Notes under the pieces: model-generated
What the model was told of the DNA's origin: nothing
What the model saw: the letters and a program-made list of their open reading frames with translations, nothing else
The model's database searches: none
Shown: positions 53,076 to 64,000 of the stretch, piece by piece
How positions within the stretch are numbered: position 1 is the stretch's first letter
Layout: every line of letters starts with the position of its first letter
Origin: Stomorhina lunata
Taxonomy: Eukaryota > Arthropoda > Insecta > Diptera > Rhiniidae
Assembly: GCA_933228675.1 (NCBI GenBank)
Contig: OW121741.1
Coordinates: forward strand, 75,130,129-75,194,128
Reading direction: 5' to 3'
DNA length: 64,000 bases
Made by a program: the position numbers and the translations under genes

Positions 53076-56000
53076 AGTTCAGTTCTAGTTCAGTTTTAGT
53101 TCGGTTCTAGTTCGGTTCTAGTTCAGTTCTAGTTCAGTTCAAGATCAGTTCAAGATCAGTTCTAGTTCAGTTCTAGTTCAGTTCTAGTTCAGTTCTAGTT
53201 CAGTTCAGTTCAGTTCTAGTTCAGTTCAGTTCAGTTCAGTTCTAGTTCAGTTCTAGTTCAGTTCTAGTTCAGTTCTAGTTCAGTTCTAGTTCAGTTCTAG
53301 TTCAGTTCTAGTTCAGTTCTAGTTCAGTTCTAGTTCAGTTCTAGTTCAGTTCTAGTTCAGTTCTAGTTCAGTTCTAGTTCAGTTCTAGTTCAGTTCTAGT
53401 TCAGTTCTAGTTCAGTTCTAGTTCAGTTCTAGTTCAGTTCTAGTTCAGTTCTAGTTCAGTTCTAGTTCAGTTCTAGTTCAGTTCTAGTTCAGTTCTAGTT
53501 CAGTTCTAGTTCAGTTCTAGTTCAGTTCTAGTTCAGTTCTAGTTCAGTTCTAGTTCAGTTCTAGTTCAGTTCTAGTTCAGTTCTAGTTCAGTTCTAGTTC
53601 AGTTCTAGTTCAGTTCTAGTTCAGTTCTAGTTCAGTTCTAGTTCAGTTCTAGTTCAGTTCTAGTTCAGTTCTAGTTCAGTTCTAGTTCAGTTCTAGTTCA
53701 GTTCTAGTTCAGTTCTAGTTCAGTTCTAGTTCAGTTCTAGTTCAGTTCTAGTTCAGTTCTAGTTCAGTTCTAGTTCAGTTCTAGTTCAGTTCTAGTTCAG
53801 TTCTAGTTCAGTTCTAGTTCAGTTCTAGTTCAGTTCTAGTTCAGTTCTAGTTCAGTTCTAGTTCAGTTCTAGTTCAGTTCTAGTTCAGTTCTAGTTCAGT
53901 TCTAGTTCAGTTCTAGTTCAGTTCTAGTTCAGTTCTAGTTCAGTTCTAGTTCAGTTCTAGTTCAGTTCTAGTTCAGTTCTAGTTCAGTTCTAGTTCAGTT
54001 CTAGTTCAGTTCTAGTTCAGTTCTAGTTCAGTTCTAGTTCAGTTCTAGTTCAGTTCTAGTTCAGTTCTAGTTCAGTTCTAGTTCAGTTCTAGTTCAGTTC
54101 TAGTTCAGTTCTAGTTCAGTTCTAGTTCAGTTCTAGTTCAGTTCTTTCTAGTTCAGTTCTAGTTCAGTTCTAGTTCAGTTCTAGTTCAGTTCTAGTTCAG
54201 TTCTAGTTCAGTTCTAGTTCAGTTCTAGTTCAGTTCTAGTTCAGTTCTAGTTCAGTTCTAGTTCAGTTCTAGTTCAGTTCTAGTTCAGTTCTAGTTCAGT
54301 TCTAGTTCAGTTCTAGTTCAGTTCTAGTTCAGTTCTAGTTCAGTTCTAGTTCAGTTCTAGTTCAGTTCTAGTTCAGTTCTAGTTCAGTTCTAGTTCAGTT
54401 CTAGTTCAGTTCTAGTTCAGTTCTAGTTCAGTTCTAGTTCAGTTCTAGTTCAGTTCTAGTTCAGTTCTAGTTCAGTTCTAGTTCAGTTCTAGTTCAGTTC
54501 TAGTTCAGTTCTAGTTCAGTTCTAGTTCAGTTCTAGTTCAGTTCTAGTTCAGTTCTAGTTCAGTTCTAGTTCAGTTCTAGTTCAGTTCTAGTTCAGTTCT
54601 AGTTCAGTTCTAGTTCAGTTCTAGTTCAGTTCTAGTTCAGTTCTAGTTCGTAGTTCAGTTCTAGTTCAGTTCTAGTTCAGTTCTAGTTCAGTTCTAGTTC
54701 AGTTCTAGTTCAGTTCTAGTTCAGTTCTAGTTCAGTTCTAGTTCAGTTCTAGTTCAGTTCTAGTTCAGTTCTAGTTCAGTTCTAGTTCAGTTCTAGTTCA
54801 GTTCTAGTTCAGTTCTAGTTCAGTTCTAGTTCAGTTCTAGTTCAGTTCTAGTTCAGTTCTAGTTCAGTTCTAGTTCAGTTCTAGTTCAGTTCTAGTTCAG
54901 TTCTAGTTCAGTTCTAGTTCAGTTCTAGTTCAGTTCTAGTTCAGTTCTAGTTCAGTTCTAGTTCAGTTCTAGTTCAGTTCTAGTTCAGTTCTAGTTCAGT
55001 TCTAGTTCAGTTCTAGTTCAGTTCTAGTTCAGTTCTAGTTCAGTTCTAGTTCAGTTCTAGTTCAGTTCTAGTTCAGTTCTAGTTCAGTTCTAGTTCAGTT
55101 CTAGTTCAGTTCTAGTTCAGTTCTAGTTCAGTTCTAGTTCAGTTCTAGTTCAGTTCTAGTTCAGTTCTAGTTCAGTTCTAGTTCAGTTCTAGTTCAGTTC
55201 TAGTTCAGTTCTAGTTCAGTTCTAGTTCAGTTCTAGTTCAGTTCTAGTTCAGTTCTAGTTCAGTTCTAGTTCAGTTCTAGTTCAGTTCTAGTTCAGTTCT
55301 AGTTCAGTTCTAGTTCAGTTCTAGTTCAGTTCTAGTTCAGTTCTAGTTCAGTTCTAGTTCAGTTCTAGTTCAGTTCTAGTTCAGTTCTAGTTCAGTTCTA
55401 GTTCAGTTCTAGTTCAGTTCTAGTTCAGTTCTAGTTCAGTTCTAGTTCAGTTCTAGTTCAGTTCTAGTTCAGTTCTAGTTCAGTTCTAGTTCAGTTCTAG
55501 TTCAGTTCTAGTTCAGTTCTAGTTCAGTTCTAGTTCAGTTCTAGTTCAGTTCTAGTTCAGTTCTAGTTCAGTTCTAGTTCAGTTCTAGTTCAGTTCTAGT
55601 TCAGTTCTAGTTCAGTTCTAGTTCAGTTCTAGTTCAGTTCTAGTTCAGTTCTAGTTCAGTTCTAGTTCAGTTCTAGTTCAGTTCTAGTTCAGTTCTAGTT
55701 CAGTTCTAGTTCAGTTCTAGTTCAGTTCTAGTTCAGTTCTAGTTCAGTTCTAGTTCAGTTCTAGTTCAGTTCTAGTTCAGTTCTAGTTCAGTTCTAGTTC
55801 AGTTCTAGTTCAGTTCTAGTTCAGTTCTAGTTCAGTTCTAGTTCAGTTCTAGTTCAGTTCTAGTTCAGTTCTAGTTCAGTTCTAGTTCAGTTCTAGTTCA
55901 GTTCTAGTTCAGTTCTAGTTCAGTTCTAGTTCAGTTCTAGTTCAGTTCTAGTTCAGTTCTAGTTCAGTTCTAGTTCAGTTCTAGTTCAGTTCTAGTTCAG

Positions 56001-59000
56001 TTCTAGTTCAGTTCTAGTTCAGTTCTAGTTCAGTTCTAGTTCAGTTCTAGTTCAGTTCTAGTTCAGTTCTAGTTCAGTTCTAGTTCAGTTCTAGTTCAGT
56101 TCTAGTTCAGTTCTAGTTCAGTTCTAGTTCAGTTCTAGTTCAGTTCTAGTTCAGTTCTAGTTCAGTTCTAGTTCAGTTCTAGTTCAGTTCTAGTTCAGTT
56201 CTAGTTCAGTTCTAGTTCAGTTCTAGTTCAGTTCTAGTTCAGTTCTAGTTCAGTTCTAGTTCAGTTCTAGTTCAGTTCTAGTTCAGTTCTAGTTCAGTTC
56301 TAGTTCAGTTCTAGTTCAGTTCTAGTTCAGTTCTAGTTCAGTTCTAGTTCAGTTCTAGTTCAGTTCTAGTTCAGTTCTAGTTCAGTTCTAGTTCAGTTCT
56401 AGTTCAGTTCTAGTTCAGTTCTAGTTCAGTTCTAGTTCAGTTCTAGTTCAGTTCTAGTTCAGTTCTAGTTCAGTTCTAGTTCAGTTCTAGTTCAGTTCTA
56501 GTTCAGTTCTAGTTCAGTTCTAGTTCAGTTCTAGTTCAGTTCTAGTTCAGTTCTAGTTCAGTTCTAGTTCAGTTCTAGTTCAGTTCTAGTTCAGTTCTAG
56601 TTCAGTTCTAGTTCAGTTCTAGTTCAGTTCTAGTTCAGTTCTAGTTCAGTTCTAGTTCAGTTCTAGTTCAGTTCTAGTTCAGTTCTAGTTCAGTTCTAGT
56701 TCAGTTCTAGTTCAGTTCTAGTTCAGTTCTAGTTCAGTTCTAGTTCAGTTCTAGTTCAGTTCTAGTTCAGTTCTAGTTCAGTTCTAGTTCAGTTCTAGTT
56801 CAGTTCTGTTCTAGTTCAGTTCTAGTTCAGTTCTAGTTCAGTTCTAGTTCAGTTCTAGTTCAGTTCTAGTTCAGTTCTAGTTCAGTTCTAGTCAGTTCTA
56901 GTTCAGTTCTAGTTCAGTTCTAGTTCAGTTCTAGTTCAGTTCTAGTTCAGTTCTAGTTCAGTTCTAGTTCAGTTCTAGTTCAGTTCTAGTTCAGTTCTAG
57001 TTCGTTCTAGTCAGTTCTAGTTCAGTTCTAGTTCAGTTCTAGTTCAGTTCTAGTTCAGTTCTAGTTCAGTTCTAGTTCAGTTCTAGTTCAGTTCTAGTTC
57101 AGTTCTAGTTCAGTTCTAGTTCAGTTCTAGTTCAGTTCTAGTTCAGTTCTAGTTCAGTTCTAGTTCAGTTCTAGTTCAGTTCTAGTTCAGTTCTAGTTCA
57201 GTTCTAGTTCAGTTCTAGTTCAGTTCTAGTTCAGTTCTAGTTCAGTTCTAGTTCAGTTCTAGTTCAGTTCTAGTTCAGTTCTAGTTCAGTTCTAGTTCAG
57301 TTCTAGTTCAGTTCTAGTTCAGTCTAGTTCAGTTCTAGTTCAGTTCTAGTTCAGTTCTAGTTCAGTTCTAGTTCAGTTCTAGTTCAGTTCTAGTTCAGTT
57401 CTAGTTCAGTTCTAGTTCAGTTCTAGTTCAGTTCTAGTTCAGTTCTAGTTCAGTTCTAGTTCAGTTCTAGTTCAGTTCTAGTTCAGTTCTAGTTCAGTTC
57501 TAGTTCAGTTCTAGTTCAGTTCTAGTTCAGTTCTAGTTCAGTTCTAGTTCAGTTCTAGTTCAGTTCTAGTTCAGTTCTAGTTCAGTTCTAGTTCAGTTCT
57601 AGTTCAGTTCTAGTTCAGTTCTAGTTCAGTTCTAGTTCAGTTCTAGTTCAGTTCTAGTTCAGTTCTAGTTCAGTTCTAGTTCAGTTCTAGTTCAGTTCTA
57701 GTTCAGTTCTAGTTCAGTTCTAGTTCAGTTCTAGTTCAGTTCTAGTTCAGTTCTAGTTCAGTTCTAGTTCAGTTCTAGTTCAGTTCTAGTTCAGTTCTAG
57801 TTCAGTTCTAGTTCAGTTCTAGTTCAGTTCTAGTTCAGTTCTAGTTCAGTTCTAGTTCAGTTCTAGTTCAGTTCTAGTTCAGTTCTAGTTCAGTTCTAGT
57901 TCAGTTCTAGTTCAGTTCTAGTTCAGTTCTAGTTCAGTTCTAGTTCAGTTCTAGTTCAGTTCTAGTTCAGTTCTAGTTCAGTTCTAGTTCAGTTCTAGTT
58001 CAGTTCTAGTTCAGTTCTAGTTCAGTTCTAGTTCAGTTCTAGTTCAGTTCTAGTTCAGTTCTAGTTCAGTTCTAGTTCAGTTCTAGTTCAGTTCTAGTTC
58101 AGTTCTAGTTCAGTTCTAGTTCAGTTCTAGTTCAGTTCTAGTTCAGTTCTAGTTCAGTTCTAGTTCAGTTCTAGTTCAGTTCTAGTTCAGTTCTAGTTCA
58201 GTTCTAGTTCAGTTCTAGTTCAGTTCTAGTTCAGTTCTAGTTCAGTTCTAGTTCAGTTCTAGTTCAGTTCTAGTTCAGTTCTAGTTCAGTTCTAGTTCAG
58301 TTCTAGTTCAGTTCTAGTTCAGTTCTAGTTCAGTTCTAGTTCAGTTCTAGTTCAGTTCTAGTTCAGTTCTAGTTCAGTTCTAGTTCAGTTCTAGTTCAGT
58401 TCTAGTTCAGTTCTAGTTCAGTTCTAGTTCAGTTCTAGTTCAGTTCTAGTTCAGTTCTAGTTCAGTTCTAGTTCAGTTCTAGTTCAGTTCTAGTTCAGTT
58501 CTAGTTCAGTTCTAGTTCAGTTCTAGTTCAGTTCTAGTTCAGTTCTAGTTCAGTTCTAGTTCAGTTCTAGTTCAGTTCTAGTTCAGTTCTAGTTCAGTTC
58601 TAGTTCAGTTCTAGTTCAGTTCTAGTTCAGTTCTAGTTCAGTTCTAGTTCAGTTCTAGTTCAGTTCTAGTTCAGTTCTAGTTCAGTTCTAGTTCAGTTCT
58701 AGTTCAGTTCTAGTTCAGTTCTAGTTCAGTTCTAGTTCAGTTCTAGTTCAGTTCTAGTTCAGTTCTAGTTCAGTTCTAGTTCAGTTCTAGTTCAGTTCTA
58801 GTTCAGTTCTAGTTCAGTTCTAGTTCAGTTCTAGTTCAGTTCTAGTTCAGTTCTAGTTCAGTTCTAGTTCAGTTCTAGTTCAGTTCTAGTTCAGTTCTAG
58901 TTCAGTTCTAGTTCAGTTCTAGTTCAGTTCTAGTTCAGTTCTAGTTCAGTTCTAGTTCAGTTCTAGTTCAGTTCTAGTTCAGTTCTAGTTCAGTTCTAGT

Positions 59001-61012
59001 TCAGTTCTAGTTCAGTTCTAGTTCAGTTCTAGTTCAGTTCTAGTTCAGTTCTAGTTCAGTTCTAGTTCAGTTCTAGTTCAGTTCTAGTTCAGTTCTAGTT
59101 CAGTTCTAGTTCAGTTCTAGTTCAGTTCTAGTTCAGTTCTAGTTCAGTTCTAGTTCAGTTCTAGTTCAGTTCTAGTTCAGTTCTAGTTCAGTTCTAGTTC
59201 AGTTCTAGTTCAGTTCTAGTTCAGTTCTAGTTCAGTTCTAGTTCAGTTCTAGTTCAGTTCTAGTTCAGTTCTAGTTCAGTTCTAGTTCAGTTCTAGTTCA
59301 GTTCTAGTTCAGTTCTAGTTCAGTTCTAGTTCAGTTCTAGTTCAGTTCTAGTTCAGTTCTAGTTCAGTTCTAGTTCAGTTCTAGTTCAGTTCTAGTTCAG
59401 TTCTAGTTCAGTTCAGTTCAGTTCTAGTTCAGTTCTAGTTCAGTTCTAGTTCAGTTCTAGTTCAGTCTAGTTCAGTTCTAGTTCAGTTCTAGTTCAGTTC
59501 TAGTTCAGTTCTAGTTCAGTTCTAGTTCAGTTCTAGTTCAGTTCTAGTTCAGTTCTAGTTCAGTTCTAGTTCAGTTCTAGTTCAGTTCTAGTTCAGTTCT
59601 AGTTCAGTTCTAGTTCAGTTCTAGTTCAGTTCTAGTTCAGTTCTAGTTCAGTTCTAGTTCAGTTCTAGTTCAGTTCTAGTTCAGTTCTAGTTCAGTTCTA
59701 GTTCAGTTCTAGTTCAGTTCTAGTTCAGTTCTAGTTCAGTTCTAGTTCAGTTCTAGTTCAGTTCTAGTTCAGTTCTAGTTCAGTTCTAGTTCAGTTCTAG
59801 TTCAGTTCTAGTTCAGTTCTAGTTCAGTTCTAGTTCAGTTCTAGTTCAGTTCTAGTTCAGTTCTAGTTCAGTTCTAGTTCAGTTCTAGTTCAGTTCTAGT
59901 TCAGTTCTAGTTCAGTTCTAGTTCAGTTCTAGTTCAGTTCTAGTTCAGTTCTATTTCAGTTCTAGTTCAGTTCTAGTTCAGTTCTAGTTCAGTTCTAGTT
60001 CAGTTCTAGTTCAGTTCTAGTTCAGTTCTAGTTCAGTTCTAGTTCAGTTCTAGTTCAGTTCTAGTTCAGTTCTAGTTCAGTTCTAGTTCAGTTCTAGTTC
60101 AGTTCTAGTTCAGTTCTAGTTCAGTTCTAGTTCAGTTCTAGTTCAGTTCTAGTTCAGTTCTAGTTCAGTTCTAGTTCAGTTCTAGTTCAGTTCTAGTTCA
60201 GTTCTAGTTCAGTTCTAGTTCAGTTCTAGTTCAGTTCTAGTTCAGTTCTAGTTCAGTTCTAGTTCAGTTCTAGTTCAGTTCTAGTTCAGTTCTAGTTCAG
60301 TTCTAGTTCAGTTCTAGTTCAGTTCTAGTTCAGTTCTAGTTCAGTTCTAGTTCAGTTCTAGTTCAGTTCTAGTTTAGTTCTAGTTCAGTTCTAGTTCAGT
60401 TCTAGTTCAGTTCTAGTTCAGTTCTAGTTCAGTTCTAGTTCAGTTCTAGTTCAGTTCTAGTTCAGTTCTAGTTCAGTTCTAGTTCAGTTCTAGTTCAGTT
60501 CTAGTTCAGTTCTAGTTCAGTTCTAGTTCAGTTCTAGTTCAGTTCTAGTTCAGTTCTAGTTCAGTTCTAGTTCAGTTCTAGTTCAGTTCTAGTTCAGTTC
60601 TAGTTCAGTTCTAGTTCAGTTCTAGTTCAGTTCTAGTTCAGTTCTAGTTCAGTTCTAGTTCAGTTCTAGTTCAGTTCTAGTTCAGTTCTAGTTCAGTTCT
60701 AGTTCAGTTCTAGTTCAGTTCTAGTTCAGTTCTAGTTCAGTTCTAGTTCAGTTCTAGTTCAGTTCTAGTTCAGTTCTAGTTCAGTTCTAGTTCAGTTCTA
60801 GTTCAGTTCTAGTTCAGTTCTAGTTCAGTTCTAGTTCAGTTCTAGTTCAGTTCTAGTTCAGTTCTAGTTCAGTTCTAGTTCAGTTCTAGTTCAGTTCTAG
60901 TTCAGTTCTAGTTCAGTTCTAGTTCAGTTCTAGTTCAGTTCTAGTTCAGTTCTAGTTCAGTTCTAGTTCAGTTCTAGTTCAGTTCTAGTTAAGTTCTAGT
61001 TCTTTTCTATTT
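53076..61012. repeat. 11-bp satellite array 2, about 7.9 kb
   Basis: Roughly 720 copies of AGTTCAGTTCT. The first 150 bp are heterogeneous (ttcggttc, caagatcagttc, ttcagttcagttc). The interior is almost uniform with rare 1-4 bp defects, for example near 54147, 54648, 56807, 56893, 57004, 57322, 59414 and 59466. The right edge decays into ttaagttctagttcttttctattt. It fills the space between the two promoters of jhamt-3 and jhamt-4. Confidence 0.98.
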
Positions 61013-61545
61013 AATTGTTCTTCATTAATATTTCTAATATCATTTACCTGCAAATATAATTTCATTTTAAAATATTCGGTTTTTAAAGGCATTTTTGAAC
61101 TTGATCTTGAAAATGGATTTTGCTGGGCATTTTTTATTCAAATTTTTTATCATGATCTTGCTTTGTTATTCCTCTGAATGAATTGTTTTTATAACAATAT
61201 AATATTTTTAAGGTAAAGTATTACAAAACAATTTAAAAATCGAATGTGTTATATTATTGACCTAGTCTCAGTTCAAGTTTGTCTGGAACAATTATAAATT
61301 AAAATTCAAACTGAGAGTTGTTCGAATAAAAAATGTGCTTTCTCTCTTAAAAAGAGATATCAAACCACATATAGAGCATATATTTTGCTCGAACACGATG
61401 AATAAATCCTTAACCTTCAGTGAAATCTGACTATGTGAATAAAATCAATTTTTGACAAAATACAGCGATATATAGGTAATACAGGTATAAAACTAGAATA
61501 GAATGGAAATATTGGATCCTAAGATTTGCAATTCTTTTCTTTATC
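61013..61545 (+). repeat. Inverted repeat arm left of jhamt-4
   Basis: About 530 bp matching the complement of 63215-63673 at high identity, with a ~70-bp stretch (about 61315-61365) and a few short blocks absent from the other arm. Landmarks: catttacctg(c/t)aaatataat, gcatttttgaacttgatcttgaaaa, cttgctttgttattcctctgaatg, aggtaatacaggtataaaactag. No coding sequence. Confidence 0.88.
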
Positions 61546-61866
61546 AACCCCCAACTGTGGTAAAACGAAAATAGAAACTGATCAAATTCACGTTTTCAAA
61601 GAAAATAATTTGATAGTGGACTTGTCATTAGCAAAATGACAGCAATTCGAATTGGGGTTTGTCTTTATATATAATCAGATAAGAATAGTTTCTTTTCTTA
61701 TGCGTAATATTATCTTTGAAAAGTTATTTATAATTAAAAAGGTGTAAACCTTTCCCCAATGAATAAAAATTTTATCATAAAGATACATAAGCCAATATCT
61801 GTTAGGTGAAGTAATTGTATAACTTTGATTGTATCTATGTATTATATATATCCAAAACTTTAAGAG
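61546..61866 (+). promoter_or_regulatory. Upstream region of jhamt-4
   Basis: Homologous (inverted) to the region upstream of jhamt-3. It is bounded on the left by the inverted-repeat arm and on the right by the TATA box. Contains agataagaatag (GATA-type site) and aataattt stretches. No coding sequence. Confidence 0.5.
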
Positions 61867-61904
61867 TATAAAACAAAAAGTTTTTCAAATAAACTATATC
61901 ATTT
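61867..61904 (+). promoter_or_regulatory. TATA box and initiator of jhamt-4
   Basis: TATAAAA (61867-61873) and TCATTT (61899-61904), matching initiator TCAKTY, with predicted start A at 61901, 34 nt from the first T of TATA. The geometry is identical to jhamt-3. The 5' untranslated region would be about 74 nt. Confidence 0.72.
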
Positions 61905-61974
61905 CTAGTAGAAATTTGAGTTCTAATAGTTCTAATTAAATTTAATTCGGAAAGATAATCAAAAAAATTTAACA

Positions 61975-62942
61975 ATGAATAATCCCGATTTGTATAATAA
62001 ATCCAATGAAATTCAGAGACGTGATGCGGAACAGGTCATTAAGGAATACTCTGACAAAATACAGTGGCGTTCTGATGGATTGGATACTTTGTTGGATATC
62101 GGCACTGGTCCGGGAGATGTTTTAATGGATTTTGTCTATCCCATAATGCCTCCAACTTTTAAACAAGTTGTGGGTTCAGATATATCCAAACAAATGATGG
62201 ACTATGCCCGGGATTTATATAAATCAAAAGAAAAATGTGATTTTATAGTATTGGATATGGAAAAGGAGATACCAAATCATTTAAGGGAACAGTTTGATCA
62301 TGTAACTTCCTTTTATTGTTTGCACTGGATACAAAATCAGAGGTACGAGATATAGGTTATACATCAATATAAAATAAAAAATACTTTTTTTAAATTCCAG
62401 GCAAGCTGTACAAAACATTTATGACCTTCTCAGAAAAGAGGGTGGTGATTGCCTTTTGGTGTTTGTGAATCAGCATCCGATATTCGAAACTTACAAAATT
62501 TTAAGTACATCGTCTAAATGGTCCGAGTACATGAAAGATGCAGATCTCATTATATCTCCGTATCAATATTCTACTGATCCAAAAATGGAATTTTCTTCAT
62601 TGCTAAAGCAAGTTGAATTTTCGGATGTACAAATAGAAATAAGGGAGCTGGTGCACGACTATCAAAATCGAGAGGCCTTTCGAGGTAAGACTATTCAAAT
62701 GGAAATCTAAACTAAAATATAGTTAATTATGTTAATATATGTTAATATTATATATTTTAGATAACTTCGAAGCCATTAATCCATTTGTTGATCGCATACC
62801 GAAATCTTTGCAAGAAGACTATATCGATGATATAACTGATACATTAATGAGTTTAAATTTGACCGAAAATAAATATGCGACCACTTATAAGTTATTTGTT
62901 GTTTACGCCAAGAAACCTCTATCGGTTACATCAAAAATTTAA
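61975..62942 (+). CDS. jhamt: Juvenile hormone acid O-methyltransferase, copy 4
   Basis: Exons 61975-62342, 62401-62684 and 62761-62942 (368, 284, 182 nt), phases 2 and 1, give 277 aa. Starts MNNPDLYNKSNEIQRRD, almost the same as copy 3. The SAM site is LLDIGTGPGDVLMD. Further blocks are VVGSDISKQMMDYARD, VTSFYCLHW, GGDCLLVFV and, in exon 3, NPFVDRIPKSL. Relative to copy 3 it lacks one more codon (LDMEKEIPN) and has FVNQHP where the others have FL.Q.P. Splice sites CAGAG|GTACGA, attccag|GCAAGC, CGAG|GTAAGA and attttag|ATAAC are intact. AATAAA at 63091 is a likely poly(A) signal. The gene lies inside an inverted repeat and is the only copy on the plus strand. Confidence 0.92.
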
Positions 62943-63214
62943 ATTAAATGTCTAACTCGTTAATTTATAATTAAAAAATAAGACAAAATTCCTAAAATAA
63001 GCATTTGATAATTTTGTAATTGGTTTATGCATTATTTAACCCTAATTCATAAACCACTTTTAAATTATTTAATTATTTATAAACTATTAAAATAAAAAGT
63101 TGATTTTAAAAAATTCTCTGTAATATAACTTCCATTTATCAAGATGAATATATGTCTACTCTTAGAGGGTTAATTGATAATAAATAAACAAATGTTTATT
63201 AACAATTAACTATA
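62943..63214 (+). other. 3' flank of jhamt-4
   Basis: Short AT-rich region with AATAAA at 63091-63096, about 150 nt after the stop. Nothing else seen before the inverted-repeat arm begins. Confidence 0.5.
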
Positions 63215-63673
63215 ACTGGGGATAAATAATCTTAGGATATTAATCATATTTCTATTCTTTTCTAGTTTTATACCTGTATTACCTATATATCGCTGTATAC
63301 TCAGATTTCATTGAAGATTAAGGTGGATTCATTCATCGTGTTCGAGCAAAATATATGCTCTGTTTGAATGGTTTTAATTTAAAATTGTTCCAGACAAACT
63401 TGAACTGAAAGTAGGTCAATAATTTAATACATTCGATTTTCAAATAGTTTTGCAATACTTTACCTTTAAAATATTAAATATTATATTGTTATGAAAAACA
63501 ATTCATTCAGAGGAATAACAAAGCAAGATCACATGAAACTTTGAATGAAAAATGCCAAGCAAAATCAATTTTCAAGATCAAGTTCAAAAATGCTTTCAAA
63601 AACCGAATATTTTAAAACAAAATTATATTTACAGGTAAATGATATAAGAAATATAAATGAAGAACAATTAAAT
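63215..63673 (-). repeat. Inverted repeat arm right of jhamt-4
   Basis: Reverse complement of 61013-61545 with scattered substitutions and several gaps, the largest about 70 bp. It runs into satellite in mirror orientation at 63674. Together the two arms and satellites form a palindrome with jhamt-4 in a ~1.7-kb central loop. Confidence 0.88.
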
Positions 63674-64000
63674 AGAACTAAACTAGAAAAGAACTAGAAC
63701 TGAACTAGAACTGAACTAGAACTGAACTAGAACTGAACAAGAACTGAACTAGAACTGAACTAGAACTGAACTAGAACTGAACTAGAACTGAACAAGAACT
63801 GAACTAGAACTGAACTAGAACTGAACTAGAACTGAACTAGAACTGAACTAGAACTGAACTAGAACTGAACTAGAACTGAACTAGAACTGAACTAGAACTG
63901 AACTAGAACTGAACTAGAACTGAACTAGAACTGAACTAGAACTGAACTAGAACTGAACTAGAACTGAACTAGAACTGAACTAGAACTGAACTAGAACTGA
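63674..64000. repeat. 11-bp satellite array 3, inverted orientation
   Basis: At least 29 copies of AGAACTGAACT, the complement of the unit in arrays 1 and 2, running off the window end. The first units carry agaaaag and aacaagaact variants that mirror the decayed right edge of array 2. Confidence 0.96.

Noticed and set aside
53076..61012. CRISPR-like or telomeric interpretation of the 11-bp array
   Set aside because: Units are contiguous without spacers, so it is not CRISPR. Dipterans lack short telomerase repeats, and the array is internal and flanked by genes.

Overview
This is 64 kb of AT-rich eukaryotic DNA. It looks like a higher dipteran fly, probably a calyptrate. The basis is four split genes for juvenile hormone acid O-methyltransferase (JHAMT) close to the Drosophila protein, fly-type TATA/initiator promoters, and a dense load of insect transposons: Ty3/gypsy, DD41D mariner, piggyBac, LINE, SINE and rolling-circle-like repeats. 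The species is inferred, not shown. The only ordinary genes I can support are the four jhamt paralogs; the rest is mobile or repetitive DNA.

Layout. 1-2.5 kb: an 11-bp satellite array and jhamt-1 (minus). 2.6-12.5 kb: diverged rolling-circle-like repeats, a broken mariner, a tRNA-like sequence and a LINE 3' fragment. 12.7-13.7 kb: jhamt-2 (minus). 14-18.2 kb: a repeat holding a fold-back array, then a 5'-truncated LINE split by a SINE. 18.2-28.9 kb: repeats carrying two Helitron-like insertions and a tandem duplication that contains a DNA transposon with about 580-bp terminal inverted repeats. 29.1-37.9 kb: a TIR-complete mariner derivative, a piggyBac gene split by a third Helitron-like copy, a fourth Helitron-like copy and mariner debris. 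38.05-50.55 kb: a 12.5-kb Ty3/gypsy element with 3.0-kb near-identical LTRs and intact gag and pol. 51.5-64 kb: jhamt-3 (minus) and jhamt-4 (plus), facing away from each other across an 8-kb 11-bp satellite. jhamt-4 is also enclosed by a pair of roughly 0.5-kb inverted repeats with satellite in mirror orientation on both sides.

How the genes relate. All four jhamt copies have three exons with identical intron phases (2, then 1), a 284-nt second exon and open frames of 277-283 codons, so they are probably functional or recently functional. jhamt-1/-2 form one sequence pair and jhamt-3/-4 another. JHAMT makes juvenile hormone from its acid precursor, so copy number and promoter context here could affect hormone dose.

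Most notable points: (1) the jhamt cluster embedded in satellite and palindrome; (2) the 11-bp satellite reads as AGTTCA direct repeats with 5-bp spacing, the form of nuclear-receptor half-sites; (3) a Helitron-like family whose A^T, duplication-free insertion is shown by frame continuity of the split piggyBac gene; (4) a long-TIR transposon encoding an HGKG-type protein fragment; (5) a Ty3/gypsy element with very long internally repetitive LTRs and a candidate -1 slippery heptamer. Identities were judged by eye without searches; coordinates of repeats are approximate unless a junction is described.
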